Source: Neocallimastix lanati (nom. inval.) (taxonomy: Eukaryota > Neocallimastigomycota > Neocallimastigomycetes > Neocallimastigales > Neocallimastigaceae). From it: DNA of 64,000 nt. Location: contig JACVTC010000001.1 of NCBI GenBank assembly GCA_016946835.1, forward strand, positions 785,001 to 849,000, given 5' to 3'. The notes beneath the pieces were generated by a model. That model saw nothing but the letters and a program-made list of their open reading frames with translations, had not been told where the DNA came from and made no database searches. Shown in pieces: positions 1 through 14,516 of this stretch. The first letter of the stretch is position 1. Each line of letters begins with the position of its first letter. The position numbers and the translations under genes are program-made.

Positions 1-489
1 TAATAAAAATAAAAAGTGATAATAGAAATAATAAATAACTATAATAGTAAAAATATAAGTGATAATAATAAATTAATATACTAAAATTTATATATTTTAA
101 AATGGTTAATGTTTTTTATTTTTTTTATTTTTAATTTATAAAGAATTTTTATATTAATCATTAAATTAAATAGTATTTTAAAATTTGAAAAAAAAAATTT
201 TTTTTATATACTAATTTAATAAATAATTATATAGATATTAAGTATATGTATAAATATAAATATAAATATAAAAAGAATAATAATTGATGAAAACGACATT
301 ACCCTACAAATATATATTGTTTTATCAAATAAGATATTCATTAATTATTTTATATTTAATATATATATATATTTCTATAGAATATTTATATTTCTGATTT
401 ATAAATTAATTGAATTCAATTATAATTATTATTTTTTTTTTATTTAAACTAATCATAATTTCTAGAATATTTATAGGAATTGAATTTAT

Positions 490-552
<63 letters not shown>

Positions 553-992
553 TATTTTAACTAATGATTAGTTAATATTTGTTTTTTTTTTCAACCATGA
601 AAAAAAAAATTAATTTTTCAATTTGGTAATTTTTTTTTTTTTTTGTAGTGTGTATTTTAATTTTATAAACTAAATATTCAATTCTAACTATATCTAATAT
701 TTGGTACTAAATATTAGTTAGTACTATATTTGTGGATAGTATTAAATAGATCAATACTGTAACAATATCGGTTAGTTAGTTAGACCTTTAAATACAATGT
801 CTATTAAATCAACTTTATATATATTTATAACCGAAATTTATTATATTTATTTGTTATAAAGATCGGTGTCATGAAATATATGGTTTTTTCATAGTACTGA
901 ATGTGAATGTGAAGGTGGAAAATTAATTCATCTATTATTCATTATGTTGTTGTTCAACTTTTTCTATATTGTCTCTATTAATAGGATTGATT

Positions 993-1027
<35 letters not shown>

Positions 1028-2133
1028 AAAAATAAGCAAATTAAATTTGTAATTAAATTGATTTAATTTCAACCAAATTAAATGAAATTTCTTGAAATTA
1101 ATGTTCCATTCCTTATATTTATTGATATCACTATCAATGTAGAAGTTTTTTTTTATGAAGAATAATATAAAAGTATTAGGAATAAATAAGAATGGTAAAT
1201 CAGAATACAATTGCTCTATTTACTGATGACAATACTGAACTAACCTCTTTCCAATTCTAGTTTTTGGTACAGTTATTGACAATGTAATCGAATTTAGTAA
1301 TATCAAGAAATTCTGGAGTTATTATATTTATTATATTTATATTATGTAAATGTCAAGGTAATCTTATTTCTTCATTTAATTCTTTTATCAATGACAATTA
1401 TTATAACACCATTTAGGAATTAAATTTTTCTGGTAATTACAAAAAAAAGTATAGTTTAATTAATGATGCAGATAAAGTAAAAATAAAAAAAAAAAAAATA
1501 AAAAAATAAAAAAAGAAAAATTGATTCATATACTAAATAAACATCTAGTTATTGCTGAACTTTTTATTGATGATAATCGGACACTACTACTATATAATGA
1601 TATTTTTTAAAGATATTGTAAAATAATAAAAAAAAAAAAGGTTCAAGTGATATAGGAGGTATTATATGGATTTAATGAAAATTAAAAATATATTAATATA
1701 GTGTAAGGCAGTTAATTTTTTTTATAGTTTTATACTATAGTATTGCAGTTAATTTTTTTTTATAGTTTTATAGTATAGTAATGCAGTTAATTTTATGTTT
1801 GTAAGGAAGTGTGAAGGCAAGTATGTTCTACTAAGTTAGTAATTAATAGTATTTTAGTTGAACCAAGGAACTACTAGTAAATTAATAATCACTGATATTC
1901 AAAATGATAAAGATTGTTGATTTTGATGATAAAGAAATAATAATTGATCAAGATGTGGCAAAAAAAAAAAATACGAATTATATAGAGAAAGATAGTGTTG
2001 TTATAATAAGTATGATTGAAATTTAAAATGAAAAAAAATGGAGATAAATAGTAGTGTAAAGTTAATCAAGGAAAGTTGATTTGAAATGATAAAATGAAAA
2101 TAGAATAAGAAGATTGTTATTACAATAAAAAAA

Positions 2134-2139
<6 letters not shown>
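1..2139. other. AT-rich intergenic DNA with possible coding relics
   Basis: No intact gene is visible. The stretch holds a T homopolymer of about 60 bases (492-550), short A/T runs, and a tandem duplication of roughly 43 bp at 1705-1793 built around GCAGTTAATTTT. Two patches have codon-like composition. Around 1190-1480 there are broken frames with Asn/Thr/Phe-rich translation. At 1904-2026 there is a 40-codon frame starting MIKIVDFDDKEI. Both could be remnants of a repeat-rich protein gene, but neither has supporting introns or a family match. Confidence 0.4.
1904..2026 (+). pseudogene. Short unassigned reading frame, possible gene relic
   Basis: A 40-codon frame beginning MIKIVDFDDKEI has mixed codon usage, with charged residues and Val codons, unlike the poly-Ile/Phe frames of the surrounding low-complexity DNA. 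It ends at TAA and no adjoining exon with matching phase was found. I do not recognise it. It may be the tail of a decayed gene whose other pieces lie at 1190-1480, or chance. Confidence 0.2.
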
Positions 2140-2174
<35 letters not shown>

Positions 2175-2900
2175 TTATTATTTTTTTTATTTAAAGTGTT
2201 TACCGCCCTTGGTTTCAGTCTCCATCCCCCCTCAGGGGTAGTAGGATTTTTAAGGTAGTCACACACTTCCATATAGGCAGATATCGCATTAACATACTTT
2301 CTGGACAGTCTTACTGAGTGTTTAGCATTGGCGCTCTGACATGCATATTATTGATGAGAATTTTTCTAGAAATTCTTCTCGGAGTTGCTTCTCCAGTTCC
2401 TTAACTTCCCTTTGAAGCAAGAACCAACCAATATAACCTAGCCATATACTAGTTCTTTTGGAAAATGCATAAACATCAGAAAACATCAGAAAACATCAGA
2501 ATGATTGCAATTTAGTTGAATATATCCACATCACAAGTAGAGTATATTTCTACATGGACATATGACATCATGTACCCAAGTGCTAGTAATTCCCTCATAA
2601 ATATATTAAATTAGAGGACAAGTACAACCCTCTCCTAAGGCTCACCGCTAGTACCACCAGTATCTTTTTCTATATATTACTAAGGAGATTTAGAATAATA
2701 ATAATAATAATATATATATATATATAAAGATAAGGGGGAGATATACTTATCTTTAACCCTAACCACCATATTCCGTAAAAAAAAAAAAAAAGTTTCTTGT
2801 GAGGAAAACCTGGAAAATAATCATAAGGCGAGATCATACCAGGATCCATATGTATGTAAGCTCATGGACTAATGACCAGGATTGGTACCTGATTCTATCT
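2140..2900 (-). mobile_element. GC-richer island, decayed retroelement-like coding fragment
   Basis: Base composition is clearly less AT-biased than the flanks. Read on the minus strand, 2480-2340 is open and contains WLGYIGWFLLQREVKELEK. After a one-base shift, 2350-2195 is open and contains CDYLKNPTTPEGGWRLKPRA. The coding-like DNA then runs into a long A tract (T tract 2130-2172 on the plus strand), as at the 3' end of a non-LTR retroelement or retrocopy. A 10-bp direct repeat (AAACATCAGA, three copies) lies at 2471-2500. A second GC-richer patch lies at 2740-2900. No domain is recognised, so a transposable origin is inferred from composition, frameshift and poly(A). Confidence 0.4.
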
Positions 2901-2990
2901 ATTACAATGAAAAAAAAAATTTTTTTAAAAATATTATTTCAATTAATCATTATACATCATCAATTTCAATCAATAAAAATGATATGAGGT

Positions 2991-4296
<1,306 letters not shown>

Positions 4297-4471
4297 TTAT
4301 CTCTTTTTTGGTTTTGGTTTAACATCTTCATCTTTTGTAGCATGTAAAAATACTTGAGTCTTCATTGATTGATTATTATTTTCATATCCCTAATTTAATA
4401 ATAATAATAAAAAAAAAAAAAAAAAAAAAAATTAATAATTATAATATTTTTTTATAATTATAAATAATTTC

Positions 4472-4507
<36 letters not shown>

Positions 4508-6621
4508 TTTTTTATTTTTATTTTTTTTTTATTTTTATTTTTATTTCTATTTCTATTTTTTTTTTTTAGCAGATTCAAATAGGTATTAGATATTATTCTA
4601 TGTTTTTTACCTTTGACCAATCATAACCTAAAGCATATGCAAAGATAGAACCATTTCTATTAAATGATGTAGCAGTAATTGGAGTACGTAAGTTAGAGAA
4701 TTGCTTTAGTCTTTGTTTACTATCTTTATCCCAAAAGTTGAATGAACCATCTGAGCCAGCAGTTGAGAAAGTACCATAAATTGGATGGAATGAAATAGCA
4801 TTAATAGCATATACATTTTGACCTTCTCTATGACACTTAAATGAGAAATTTTGACTAATAAATAAAATATCAATTATATAAAATTACATCGAATAATTAT
4901 TATTTTAATAATGTCATATTAAATATTATTAAAAAATATTTATAATTTAATTTTATTATAAATAAATTTAGGAAATTATAATAAAAATTTATTTCAATAT
5001 TATTTAATATATATATATATATTTTAATTTTTATTACTTACGATATTTCTTTATCATCAATATATTGAATACCAACACGTCCTTCAATAGAACCGACAGC
5101 AAAGCCATTACCTTGAGAAAAGCAGGAAACAACTCTTGTTTGCCATTTTAATGGTGATTGAATTTGCTATATAATATCATTTTAAAAATTTTAATAATTT
5201 ATACAATAAATATAATGATTTAATATATATTCAGTTTATTTACTTTAAATGGAACTGTAGGATTTTGAAGATTGTATATATTAATATGCTTTTCAGCTGT
5301 ACCAACAACCATTAATGGAAATAGAACATCCATTGTATAACAACGTTCTGGTAATTTTAAGGTGTGAACAGGATTTGATGATCTTAAATCCCAGTACTAT
5401 TTCATTAACAGAATATAAATATTAAATAATTATAATATTTGAATAATATGATATATAATATAATATATATATATATAAATTAGAATTTTTGGCAAATAAA
5501 AAAAAAAAATTATAAAATTATTAATTATTTTTTTATCAGAAAATTAAACTAAATTATATTAAATAATAATGATAATAATAATAATAATAATAATTATATA
5601 ATTACTTTTAAAGTTTTATCCCAACTACCAGTAGCAACAATATTTTGCATACCACCTGTTCCATCAACAAATTTACCACATTTAATTGGCTCATCATGTG
5701 CTGCAACTTGTACTGTTTGACCTGTTGTAACATCAATTACTTTACCAATTTTATCAACACCTCCTGAAAAACATTTATTACCATCCTGTTTAAATCATTT
5801 TATTTATAATATTATTATTTTAATAATTGATACAACTTCAGATTTATAATAATTTATGATTTATATACCTTGCTCCATGAACAACATAAAGCTGGTCCAT
5901 CATGTGTAATCATTGCTTTTGGAATAGTTTGTCCATTTTGTTGAACTTCATAAATTCTAGTCTTTATAATTTTATATGAATATGATATTTAGATCCAAAT
6001 ATTATATTAAATTTAAGTTTTAAAAATAGTAAATTATTATAGTATTACATTATTATCCCATGAACTAATAGCCATAAAATCAGCTACTGGACTAAAAGCA
6101 ATATCTGATACTGTATCAGTTGGTGGTTGAGAAACCTATTATTTTTAATTTAGTAATATATATTAATCGATAAATTGGAATGAAATTTAATTAGTCTTTA
6201 TTTTTTTTTTTTTTTTTTTTTTTTTAATTTTATTGGTTTAGTACTAAAGATATTTAAAAATCTTAAAAGATTTCTCACTATATTATTTAATTAAAAGTTC
6301 ATTTTATATAATCATTATTTATTACTTATATATATATTATTTATGAAATTAATTTTCATTTATTTATAATATAATTTAATAAAAATTGTTTTTTAAATTT
6401 GGATTTATATATTTATATATATATTTTAAAAAATAGGTGTATTTAAAAATATTTAATACGTATAGATAAATGTATATAATCTGAATTTTAATTAAAAAAT
6501 TTGTTATCATCAAATTAATTATTTGAAGATGTTGATGATTAACCATTGGATTCCAAGATTATTTAAAATAAACATTGAAATTTTTTATTATTCATACCTC
6601 AAAATCTTTCATTGTATTCAT
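4297..6621 (-). CDS. RAE1: Rae1/Gle2-like WD40 mRNA export factor, 8 exons
   Basis: The predicted 332-residue WD40 propeller is the fungal Gle2/Rae1 type. In that family the protein docks on the nuclear pore through the GLEBS motif of a Nup98-type nucleoporin, acts in mRNA export and also supports mitosis. Exons on the minus strand are 6598-6621, 6049-6135, 5869-5961, 5606-5785, 5244-5396, 5042-5166, 4611-4854 and 4297-4389; all junctions are GT-AG and in phase. Seen in the translation: the family's N-terminal [19 protein letters not shown], then [36 protein letters not shown], and the C-terminal blades with [19 protein letters not shown]. The last residues are basic (KPKPKKR). The 24-nt first exon starts at the first of two nearby ATGs (codons 1 and 4). 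Length is close to the family norm and no lesion was seen. It is divergent from the syntaxin gene, about 1.7 kb away. Confidence 0.93.
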
Positions 6622-7525
6622 TTTGTTTTTTCTGAAATTTTTATTGATTCAAAGTAAATTCCAAAAATTCAAAAATGGTCAATTTTAAAAATCATTATAT
6701 TAGTTTATATGTAAATAATGTTTATTTATACATATTTATGAATAAGTTTATATATGTATATAAATTATTTTTGATTAATATAAATTAATATAAAATTATA
6801 TATATATATAATTTAAAATTTAATAAAAATGAATAGATCATTTATTATTTATATATTTTAAACAAATATATAAAGTATATTATTTATATATTTTAAACAA
6901 ATATATAAAGTATATTATTTATAATTATTTTAATAAATTTACTTTAATTATATTACCTTAACTAACAACTACAGTTAAAATATTTTTTAAATTATCGTGT
7001 TATCAGAAAAAAATTAACTATTTTATTTTTAAAAAAAAAAAAAGGTAAAATTTTTTATCAACTATATTTTTAAAAATTAGAAAAATTTTTGTCTAACTTA
7101 TGTAAAAAAAGATAATTAAAATAATATTATTCATTCCCATAAATTTAATTATAGTACATAAAATTATCCAATCATACTTTAAAATTCTTTAAATTCATCA
7201 TACATTAAAAATATTTAATATTTATCATATTTGATCAATTTTTTTTTTATGCTATATATTCTTATTCTTATTTTTATTCTTTTTCATATTCTTATTCTTT
7301 TTCATATTCATATTCATATTCATATTCATATTCATATTCATATTCATATTCATATTCATATTCATATTCATATTCATATTCATATTCATATTCATATTCT
7401 TATTCTTATTCTTATATATATTCATATTCATATTCTTATTATTGCCGTTATTAATATCATTATAAAAGCAAATACTATTATTTTACTTTATTAAAAAATA
7501 ATTATAAATAATAATAATAATAATG

Positions 7526-7578
<53 letters not shown>

Positions 7579-8365
7579 TATAATAATAATAATTAATAAT
7601 AATAATAAAATGAAATATATTATTGTAAAAAGGACAAATCAATGAAATGAAAATAGGTTTTATAAAAATGAAATATTATTCAAAATTAATTACTTCAGAT
7701 TAATTTTAATAAAATTGAATAAATATTTAATAATGAAGGTTATATCCATAACCATAATAAAGATATATTTAATAATAATATTTAAAAGAAAAATATTTTC
7801 ATTTATCCAAAATTTAAAATTTTTTTTAAAATGAAATTTTTATATAAGAAAAAATTAATCATTAATAATTATAAAATAATATAAATTAAAATTTTAATTT
7901 ATTTTAAAGTTTTTTTTTATAATTAAAATGAAGTTTAACATGATATTTTAATAAAATATATTTTTTTTTAAAAATAAATAAAATAATTTAAAATATATAT
8001 ATATTAATAAAAATATTACAGTACAAAATAAAATACAATGAAAAAAATAAAATAAAATAAAATAAAATAAAATAAAATAAAATAAAATATAATAAAATAA
8101 AATATAATAAAATAAAATAAAATATAATAAAATAAAATATAATAAAATAAAATAATAAAAAAATAATAAAAAAAAAAATAAAAAAAAAAATAAAAAAAGA
8201 GAAAAAAGTAATATTTAAAATTTTAAAATTATTTAAAAATAATTATTGTATATAATATTATAATTTTTGTATTTTTTTTATAAATATTGAACTTTTCAAA
8301 TAGTTCGTATAATTAATTTTCATTAATTTGATATAGATAAAATAATATAGAACTATTGAACTAAA
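6622..8365. other. Divergent intergenic region between the RAE1-like and syntaxin genes
   Basis: No gene is visible. It must hold both upstream regions, but no specific promoter motif can be separated from the A/T background. Repeats present: a direct duplication of about 35 bp at 6843-6912, a (TTCATA)n hexanucleotide tract at 7287-7398, an (AAT)n tract at 7509-7578, and an (AAAAT)n pentanucleotide block at 8041-8160. Confidence 0.6.
7287..7398. repeat. (TTCATA)n hexanucleotide microsatellite
   Basis: About 18 near-perfect copies of TTCATA in tandem. The His-Ile frame it produces is a by-product of the repeat, not a gene. Confidence 0.9.
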
Positions 8366-9219
8366 ATGAGAGATAGAATGCAAGAATTTATGGTAAATTT
8401 TCGTAGATATATTGAAATGTTTAAAAAGTATTAATATTTCTTAATTTGAATTAGCGAGATTATTAATATTATAATTTTTATTGATATATTAATATTAATA
8501 AATGTTAAAATATTACTTTAAAAAGGGGAGTTCAGTAGCTCCAGACCAATCTGCTACTGATTCAAGTAATAAAAATTCAGCAGATATAAATGACTATCTA
8601 TCAAAAGTAAATATTAATGCTAACCTCAATAAATTATTATAGAAAAAAGGAACTTAAAATTATATATATTATTATTTATATAAATATATGTTACAAATAC
8701 ATATTATTAAAATAATAATAATAATAATAATAACAATAATAATAATAATAATAATAGTAATAATAATAATAATAACAATAATTAAATGGAATTAGATAGA
8801 AATACTTAAAACTTCAAATGCAGTAATAAAACAAAAAGTTGAAAATTTGGAACAATTATATAATAGATCATTAGATACCATTAATGATACTCAATTAAAG
8901 CGTACATATTTATTAATCAATTAATAAAATAATGATAAAAAATGAATTGAATATAATATGAGATTTTATTATAATATCATTAATATATATTTATATTTAT
9001 ACATATATATATATATATAGAAATATCTGAAGAACTTAATAATGAGATGGATACAATAGCGAAGAATTCGAAAGATATTCAACTTCAACTTATAGGTATT
9101 ATATTTATAATAATACATAGCATAATACAATATACAAAATATATCAATAATTATATAAAAACCTTTTTTTCTTTTATTATTATTATTAATATTATTATTA
9201 ATATTAATATTAATATTAA

Positions 9220-9285
<66 letters not shown>

Positions 9286-9798
9286 TATTACTATTATTAC
9301 TATTATTATTATTATTATTATTAAAATAAAATAAAAAATACAGCTATTGATAAGGAAAATAAAAAACTTTCTAGTCAATTACAGCCAAGCGATTTAAGAA
9401 TAAGGCAAACTCAGGTAGGATTATAAATTTAGTAATATTTTAAAATAAATAATAAGATATCATTTTTACTTATAATAATGTATATTTGAATAATTCAAAG
9501 CATGTATCATTAACGAAATCATTTATGGATACCATGAAAAAATATCGAGATATTCAAACAAAATACCAAGAAAAATATAAAGAAAGAATGGAAAAACAAT
9601 ATTTAATTGGTATATATATATTTTTTATTTATTTTTATAATTTAATTCTGGAAAGAATTTTTTTTTTTAAATAAAATAAATTAAACTATAATTACATAAG
9701 ATATAATAATATTATTATGATTAATTATTATCAACAATTTATATCATTTTTTTATTATTATAATTATTATTATTACTGTTAATATCTTATTATGTTTC

Positions 9799-9830
<32 letters not shown>

Positions 9831-11038
9831 AATAACAATTAATATCTTTTTTATTTTTAATATCTTATTATTTAATTTTTTAAATAATAACAATTAGCAT
9901 CTTCTTTATTATTAATATCTTATTTAGTTTTTTAAATTATAATGATTAATATTTTTTTTTCTATTTTTTTATTCTATTCTATTTTTTAAATATTTACTAT
10001 TAATCAAAAATTAAATAATGATGAAGTTAATCCAAATACTTCTGAAAGTGAAATTGCTAGATTATTAGAAAGTGGTGAATTAGGAACAGTTTTTGCACAA
10101 CAAGTATGATAAACCTATATAGAATTATAACTATTATTTTAAATTCAATTTATAATATTATAATATAGAATTATAATAAAAAATGAATAATAGAAAAATA
10201 ATAATAATAACAATAACAATAATAATAATAAAAAGAAGTAAAATAATAAAAAAAAAAAATAGTTGAATAAAATTTAAAAGGATATTAAAAAATAAATATA
10301 TTTGTAATAATTATATTAGTTGGAAAAAGGATCGAAATCCGCAGATGCAAAAGCTGCGCTTCAGGATATACAAGAAAGACATCAAGAAATAATAAAAATT
10401 GAACAAACGGTTATGGTATATAAATATATAAAAAGATATTTTGAATCTTAATATAAATTTGAAACAATAAATCAAAAAAAGATATTTTGCATTATAATTA
10501 AAATTATAATAATATATATAAATATAATATAAATATTATTTCAATTTGCAAATATTTAAAAGGAATTGCAACAACTTTTTATTGATATGCAAGTACTTGT
10601 TAAAGAGCAAGGAGAGGTCATTAATCAAATAGAAAATAACGTTCAAGATGCCAATAAAAATACAGAACAAGGAGTTGAAGAATTGAAAACAGCGGTTGTA
10701 TATCAAGTAAATAAAATATTTGATAACTTTAAACTATTTTTTTGTATAATCTATATAATAATTTTCAATTTAAATTTTAATATATATTTAATATTTTTGA
10801 TATTTTTTATTTTTTTATATACATATTAATAGAAAAAAGCTAGAAAGGTAATTATTATTAAAATAATATTATTTCATTTTCATCATTTTTAAAATTATAT
10901 AAAAATATATACAAGATACTAACTATAATTAATATATATATATATATATAAATTCATATTTACATTTAGAAATTAGTTATTTTGATATTATTAATTTTAA
11001 TTATAATTATTATTATTTTGGTAGTTATTTTTATATAA
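8366..11038 (+). CDS. Syntaxin/Sso-type plasma-membrane t-SNARE, 11 exons
   Basis: The 299-residue Qa-SNARE would pair with SNAP25-type and VAMP-type SNAREs in exocytosis, anchored by a C-terminal tail. Exons: 8366-8427, 8531-8606, 8796-8901, 9021-9095, 9344-9414, 9501-9609, 10027-10103, 10320-10415, 10563-10706, 10833-10847 and 10970-11038. The Habc region (about 45-165) includes LRIRQTQHVSLTKSFMDTMK and YQEKYKERMEKQY. The SNARE motif (about 205-270) includes ERHQEIIKIEQTVMELQQLF and VLVKEQGEVINQIENNVQDA; Gln240 in KEQGEV is the ionic-layer glutamine. A basic patch (KKARKK) precedes the hydrophobic tail (about 279-299, Leu/Ile/Val only), which ends immediately at TAA. One exon is only 15 nt. 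The junctions after exons 1 and 6 are the least certain because their acceptors (GGGGAG, ATGAAG) are weak. Family assignment is firm; the exact subfamily is inferred from similarity to Sso/syntaxin-1. Confidence 0.9.
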
Positions 11039-12210
11039 TCTAAAACTTATTTAAATATTAAAAATATGCTATTTTATATATCTTTATTTATTATATTATG
11101 AATATTTATTCAAAATTTAATAATAATTTAAGAAATAAAATTCAGTTAAATGAATTTATTATAATTTATAACACTATTGATAAATAAAAGGTCATTCTTC
11201 CATTATTTTATTAATATAAAATTCAAAATAATAATTATTTTTGTGAATGTAATATGTAAATGTATATTTAGTATAATTTATTTATTTCAAATAAATTATA
11301 TTAGTATATATTTAATTTAATAAATTGTTATAACTATTAATTATTTATATTATATATAAATGAATAAAAATCAACTAATTAAAATTATCATCTTTCATTT
11401 TTACAATAGTTTTTTTTAATAATATCTCTATATATTTGTATAAATTGTTTAATAATCGATGATTTTTTAAAAAAATATAGCTAATTACAATATTTTTTTT
11501 TTTTTTTTCTTATTAATCTAAATTTCATATATAAAACTTTTTTAATATTTAATAAAAAAAAAATATCAATTTTTTATTAGTATTCATTTATTTCAATGAT
11601 ATATAATAAACAATCATAATTCAGTTTTAATTTTATCAAAATAAATAACTTTAAAAACTGTATATCTATAATTTATTAATTAAATTAATATTATATTATT
11701 AAAATTTCAATATTTTTTACTATTACAATGGTTTTGAAAGTTATAATAATTTATTAAATAAATTTCATTAAAATTATATAAAAAAAAATTATTGTTAAAT
11801 AAATATAACTTATATTACTTAATAAATTAAACTAATTATAACATTTATATTATCATGTTTTTTACATTGAGTTTTAGATACATTAACAAAGCAGACTATT
11901 ATATTTAAATTACCGAGTTTAATTTTAATTTTTTTTTTTTTGTTTTTATTAAAAAATAATTATACAAATGTATCAATTTCCCATTTCAGTATTTAAAAAG
12001 TAATAGCCAATTTGATTAATTTTGTCATATTACATAGATTTTGATAATAAATGTTATTTTATTTTTTGCTTGTAATTTTTTTTAGATCTCTAGTAAAGAG
12101 TATTTTACTTTAACTATTAACAATATTACAAGCAATATCGCAAATTTTAATTATAACGATAATGAATATTTAATTGTGTTTTAATTTCAATGGAAATTTG
12201 AAATTTGTAA

Positions 12211-12247
<37 letters not shown>

Positions 12248-12507
12248 TCAATATACATATATATGAAAAATATCATATAAATTATTTGTTAATGATATGT
12301 TATATTATCAAATTTATATAAGTAAATTTTACAGCTACTTATTTTTTTAAATTTATACATATATTAATATTTTGTTTTTTTCAAAGTGATTCATATATCA
12401 AATTTATGAACCAATAAATTAATAGGAAACATATATTTCTCTATTTATATATATTGAAATATATAGTATAATTATATATATATATATATTTACTATATTG
12501 AAATTAA
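11039..12507. other. AT-rich intergenic DNA
   Basis: I see no gene. The stretch is almost entirely A/T with scattered T tracts (for example 12217-12244) and no extended codon-like composition, and it ends abruptly at a GC-richer dispersed repeat. Confidence 0.6.
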
Positions 12508-12910
12508 TGGGAGGGGAGGACAATAGGGCCTCCAATCTCTCCCTTTAACATATCAGACGCTCATTGGATTCTTTGCCATATCATTTCTGTATTGATGCGG
12601 ATCTCTCTCTAAGAAAGACCAATTTAAAAATACATTCTCTACAAGCCGCCTTATACATCTGGTTTCTTTTCAGTGATTTCTTGAACCCTCATCAAGGGAA
12701 GAACAACTACACTAATCCTCTCACAGATCAAATTCTCTCAGCACTAGTAACTACATAATCTAGCGACAGGAATACGTACTATGGAGAGAGAATACCTAAT
12801 TCATTTATAGGGGAAAACACTCTTGGAAGATGAAAATTGCCTAATATAAATTCAAGTAGTTGTTGTAGAGTCGATCCAGAATCCTTATACATGTTAGTCA
12901 GGAGTATTAA
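12508..12910 (+). mobile_element. Dispersed repeat copy 1 (degenerate, partly coding)
   Basis: This GC-richer island matches, in inverted orientation, the sequence at 33110-32520. Shared stretches include GGACAATAGGGC near its start, GAACAACTAC in the middle and GAGTCGATCCAGAA near its end. A frame at 12564-12758 encodes DSLPYHF and, later, HQGKNNYTNPLTD; the other copy encodes SLTYHF and HQQERNNYSNFLID in the corresponding frame, so the ancestor was probably protein-coding. Both copies have frame breaks. The family is not recognised. It lacks the MITE insertion found in the 33-kb copy, so it serves as an approximate empty site at about 12688-12712. Confidence 0.6.
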
Positions 12911-14516
12911 ATGACATATCATGATAAAAACTGGGAAAATCTTTTAAATATAAAACTTATAAAAATTTTTAATATGAAAAATAATTATAACAAAATTTAT
13001 AACTATCTTTACTATATTTTAATCATGTGATTAAATGTATAAATTTTATAAATCATTTGAAATTTAATTTTTCTAAAAAAAAAAAAAAAACTATTTTAAA
13101 AGTAAAATATTATGTTACGTATAAATAAGTGATTATAATACTTTGATTTCAAAAAGTTTTTACAATATTTGACTTTAATATTAGAAATAACATTTTTATC
13201 TATTATCTATTTTAAAATATATAATAAAATATATATATATTTAATAATTATATAAACTAAACTATTGATTACCTTTAAATATAGGCATCATTTAGGACAA
13301 TTATTTAATTATTTTATAATACTATTAAAATAGAATTAAAAACATCATCTTAAATATAATTTTTTACATTTTATTATCTATATACAGTTTTAATATATTA
13401 TAAAATGTAAAAAAAAAAAAAAAAAAAAAAAAATTAAAATAAAACCTATAAAATTAATATAATATTATAATGTATATATTATAATATATATATTATAATA
13501 TATATATTAGATTAATAAATTGTAATTATAATATAATATTTAAATGAATTAAAAAATTTAGAAATAATTAAAGCAATAAATTAAAATGAATAATATTTTA
13601 AAAATAGAACAAAATTAATATATTAGAATAATGATATAAAAAGTAAAGATAAAATTTTAGGATAAAAAACAGAAAAAAAAAAAAATTATTCTTGATATTA
13701 TTAAAATAAAATAATATAAAATAAATTATAATAAAAAAAAAATATTAATTAAACAACAAAATAAGTTTAATTTAATGTTAGTATCAATAATTTAATATTT
13801 AAATAAAAAATTATATTTCTATTTAAAATATATGTATATATATATATAAATAAATATAAAAAAAAGAAGAAACAATATAAATAAATTAAAAATGATTCCA
13901 CAATTTGAAGTAATTTATAATTTGACCTTAAAAATATTGACTACTCTAAGAATAAATAAAATGAAATTTATTTAATAATAATATTAAAAAATCATAAAAT
14001 ATTTAAGCAATCTATATTTAACATATAAAGAAGATTAGAGAAGATTATTATTCTTACTTATAATAATTTATGTTTTTATGGAGATCTTAAAATATATATA
14101 TTATATACAAACAAAAGTATAAAAAGAATTTTATATATCATTCTAAATGTTACTACCTTTCTTATTTGAATCATATTTATATTAATTAATAATTATAACA
14201 AAATAAATTATATAAAAAAAAAAAAAAAAAAAAAAGAAAAAAAAGAAAAAAAAAAATATGTATATATATATTATAAAAAAAAAAAGGATAATACATCAAT
14301 AAATTTTCGGTTATAAAAATAATAAATTCATAAATTCAAATTTACAGTAAATCTTTGATAAATAAATGCACATTTATTAATTTATGAATTATTTTAATAA
14401 AATTATTTTTGCATAAATTAATTAAAATTTTAGTTAAATTAAGAATTTTACAAAAAAAATATAAAATCTAATTAAATAATTATTAATATTAATAATAGAT
14501 ATAAATTTATAAAAAA
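12911..14516. other. AT-rich intergenic DNA upstream of the UBC13-like gene
   Basis: No gene is seen. It contains A tracts (13409-13432, 14214-14235) and a 12-bp tandem of TATATATTATAA at about 13470-13508. It presumably includes the promoter of the E2 gene, but no motif stands out. Confidence 0.55.

Noticed and set aside
2752-2766. Telomere-like TTAACCCTAACC
   Set aside because: Fewer than two repeat units, internal, with no further copies; best taken as chance.
7231-7494. His-Ile repeat frame between divergent genes
   Set aside because: Read-through of the TTCATA microsatellite.
12564-12758. 64-codon frame as a host gene
   Set aside because: It lies in a dispersed repeat with a second broken copy at 33 kb, so it is a mobile-element relic.
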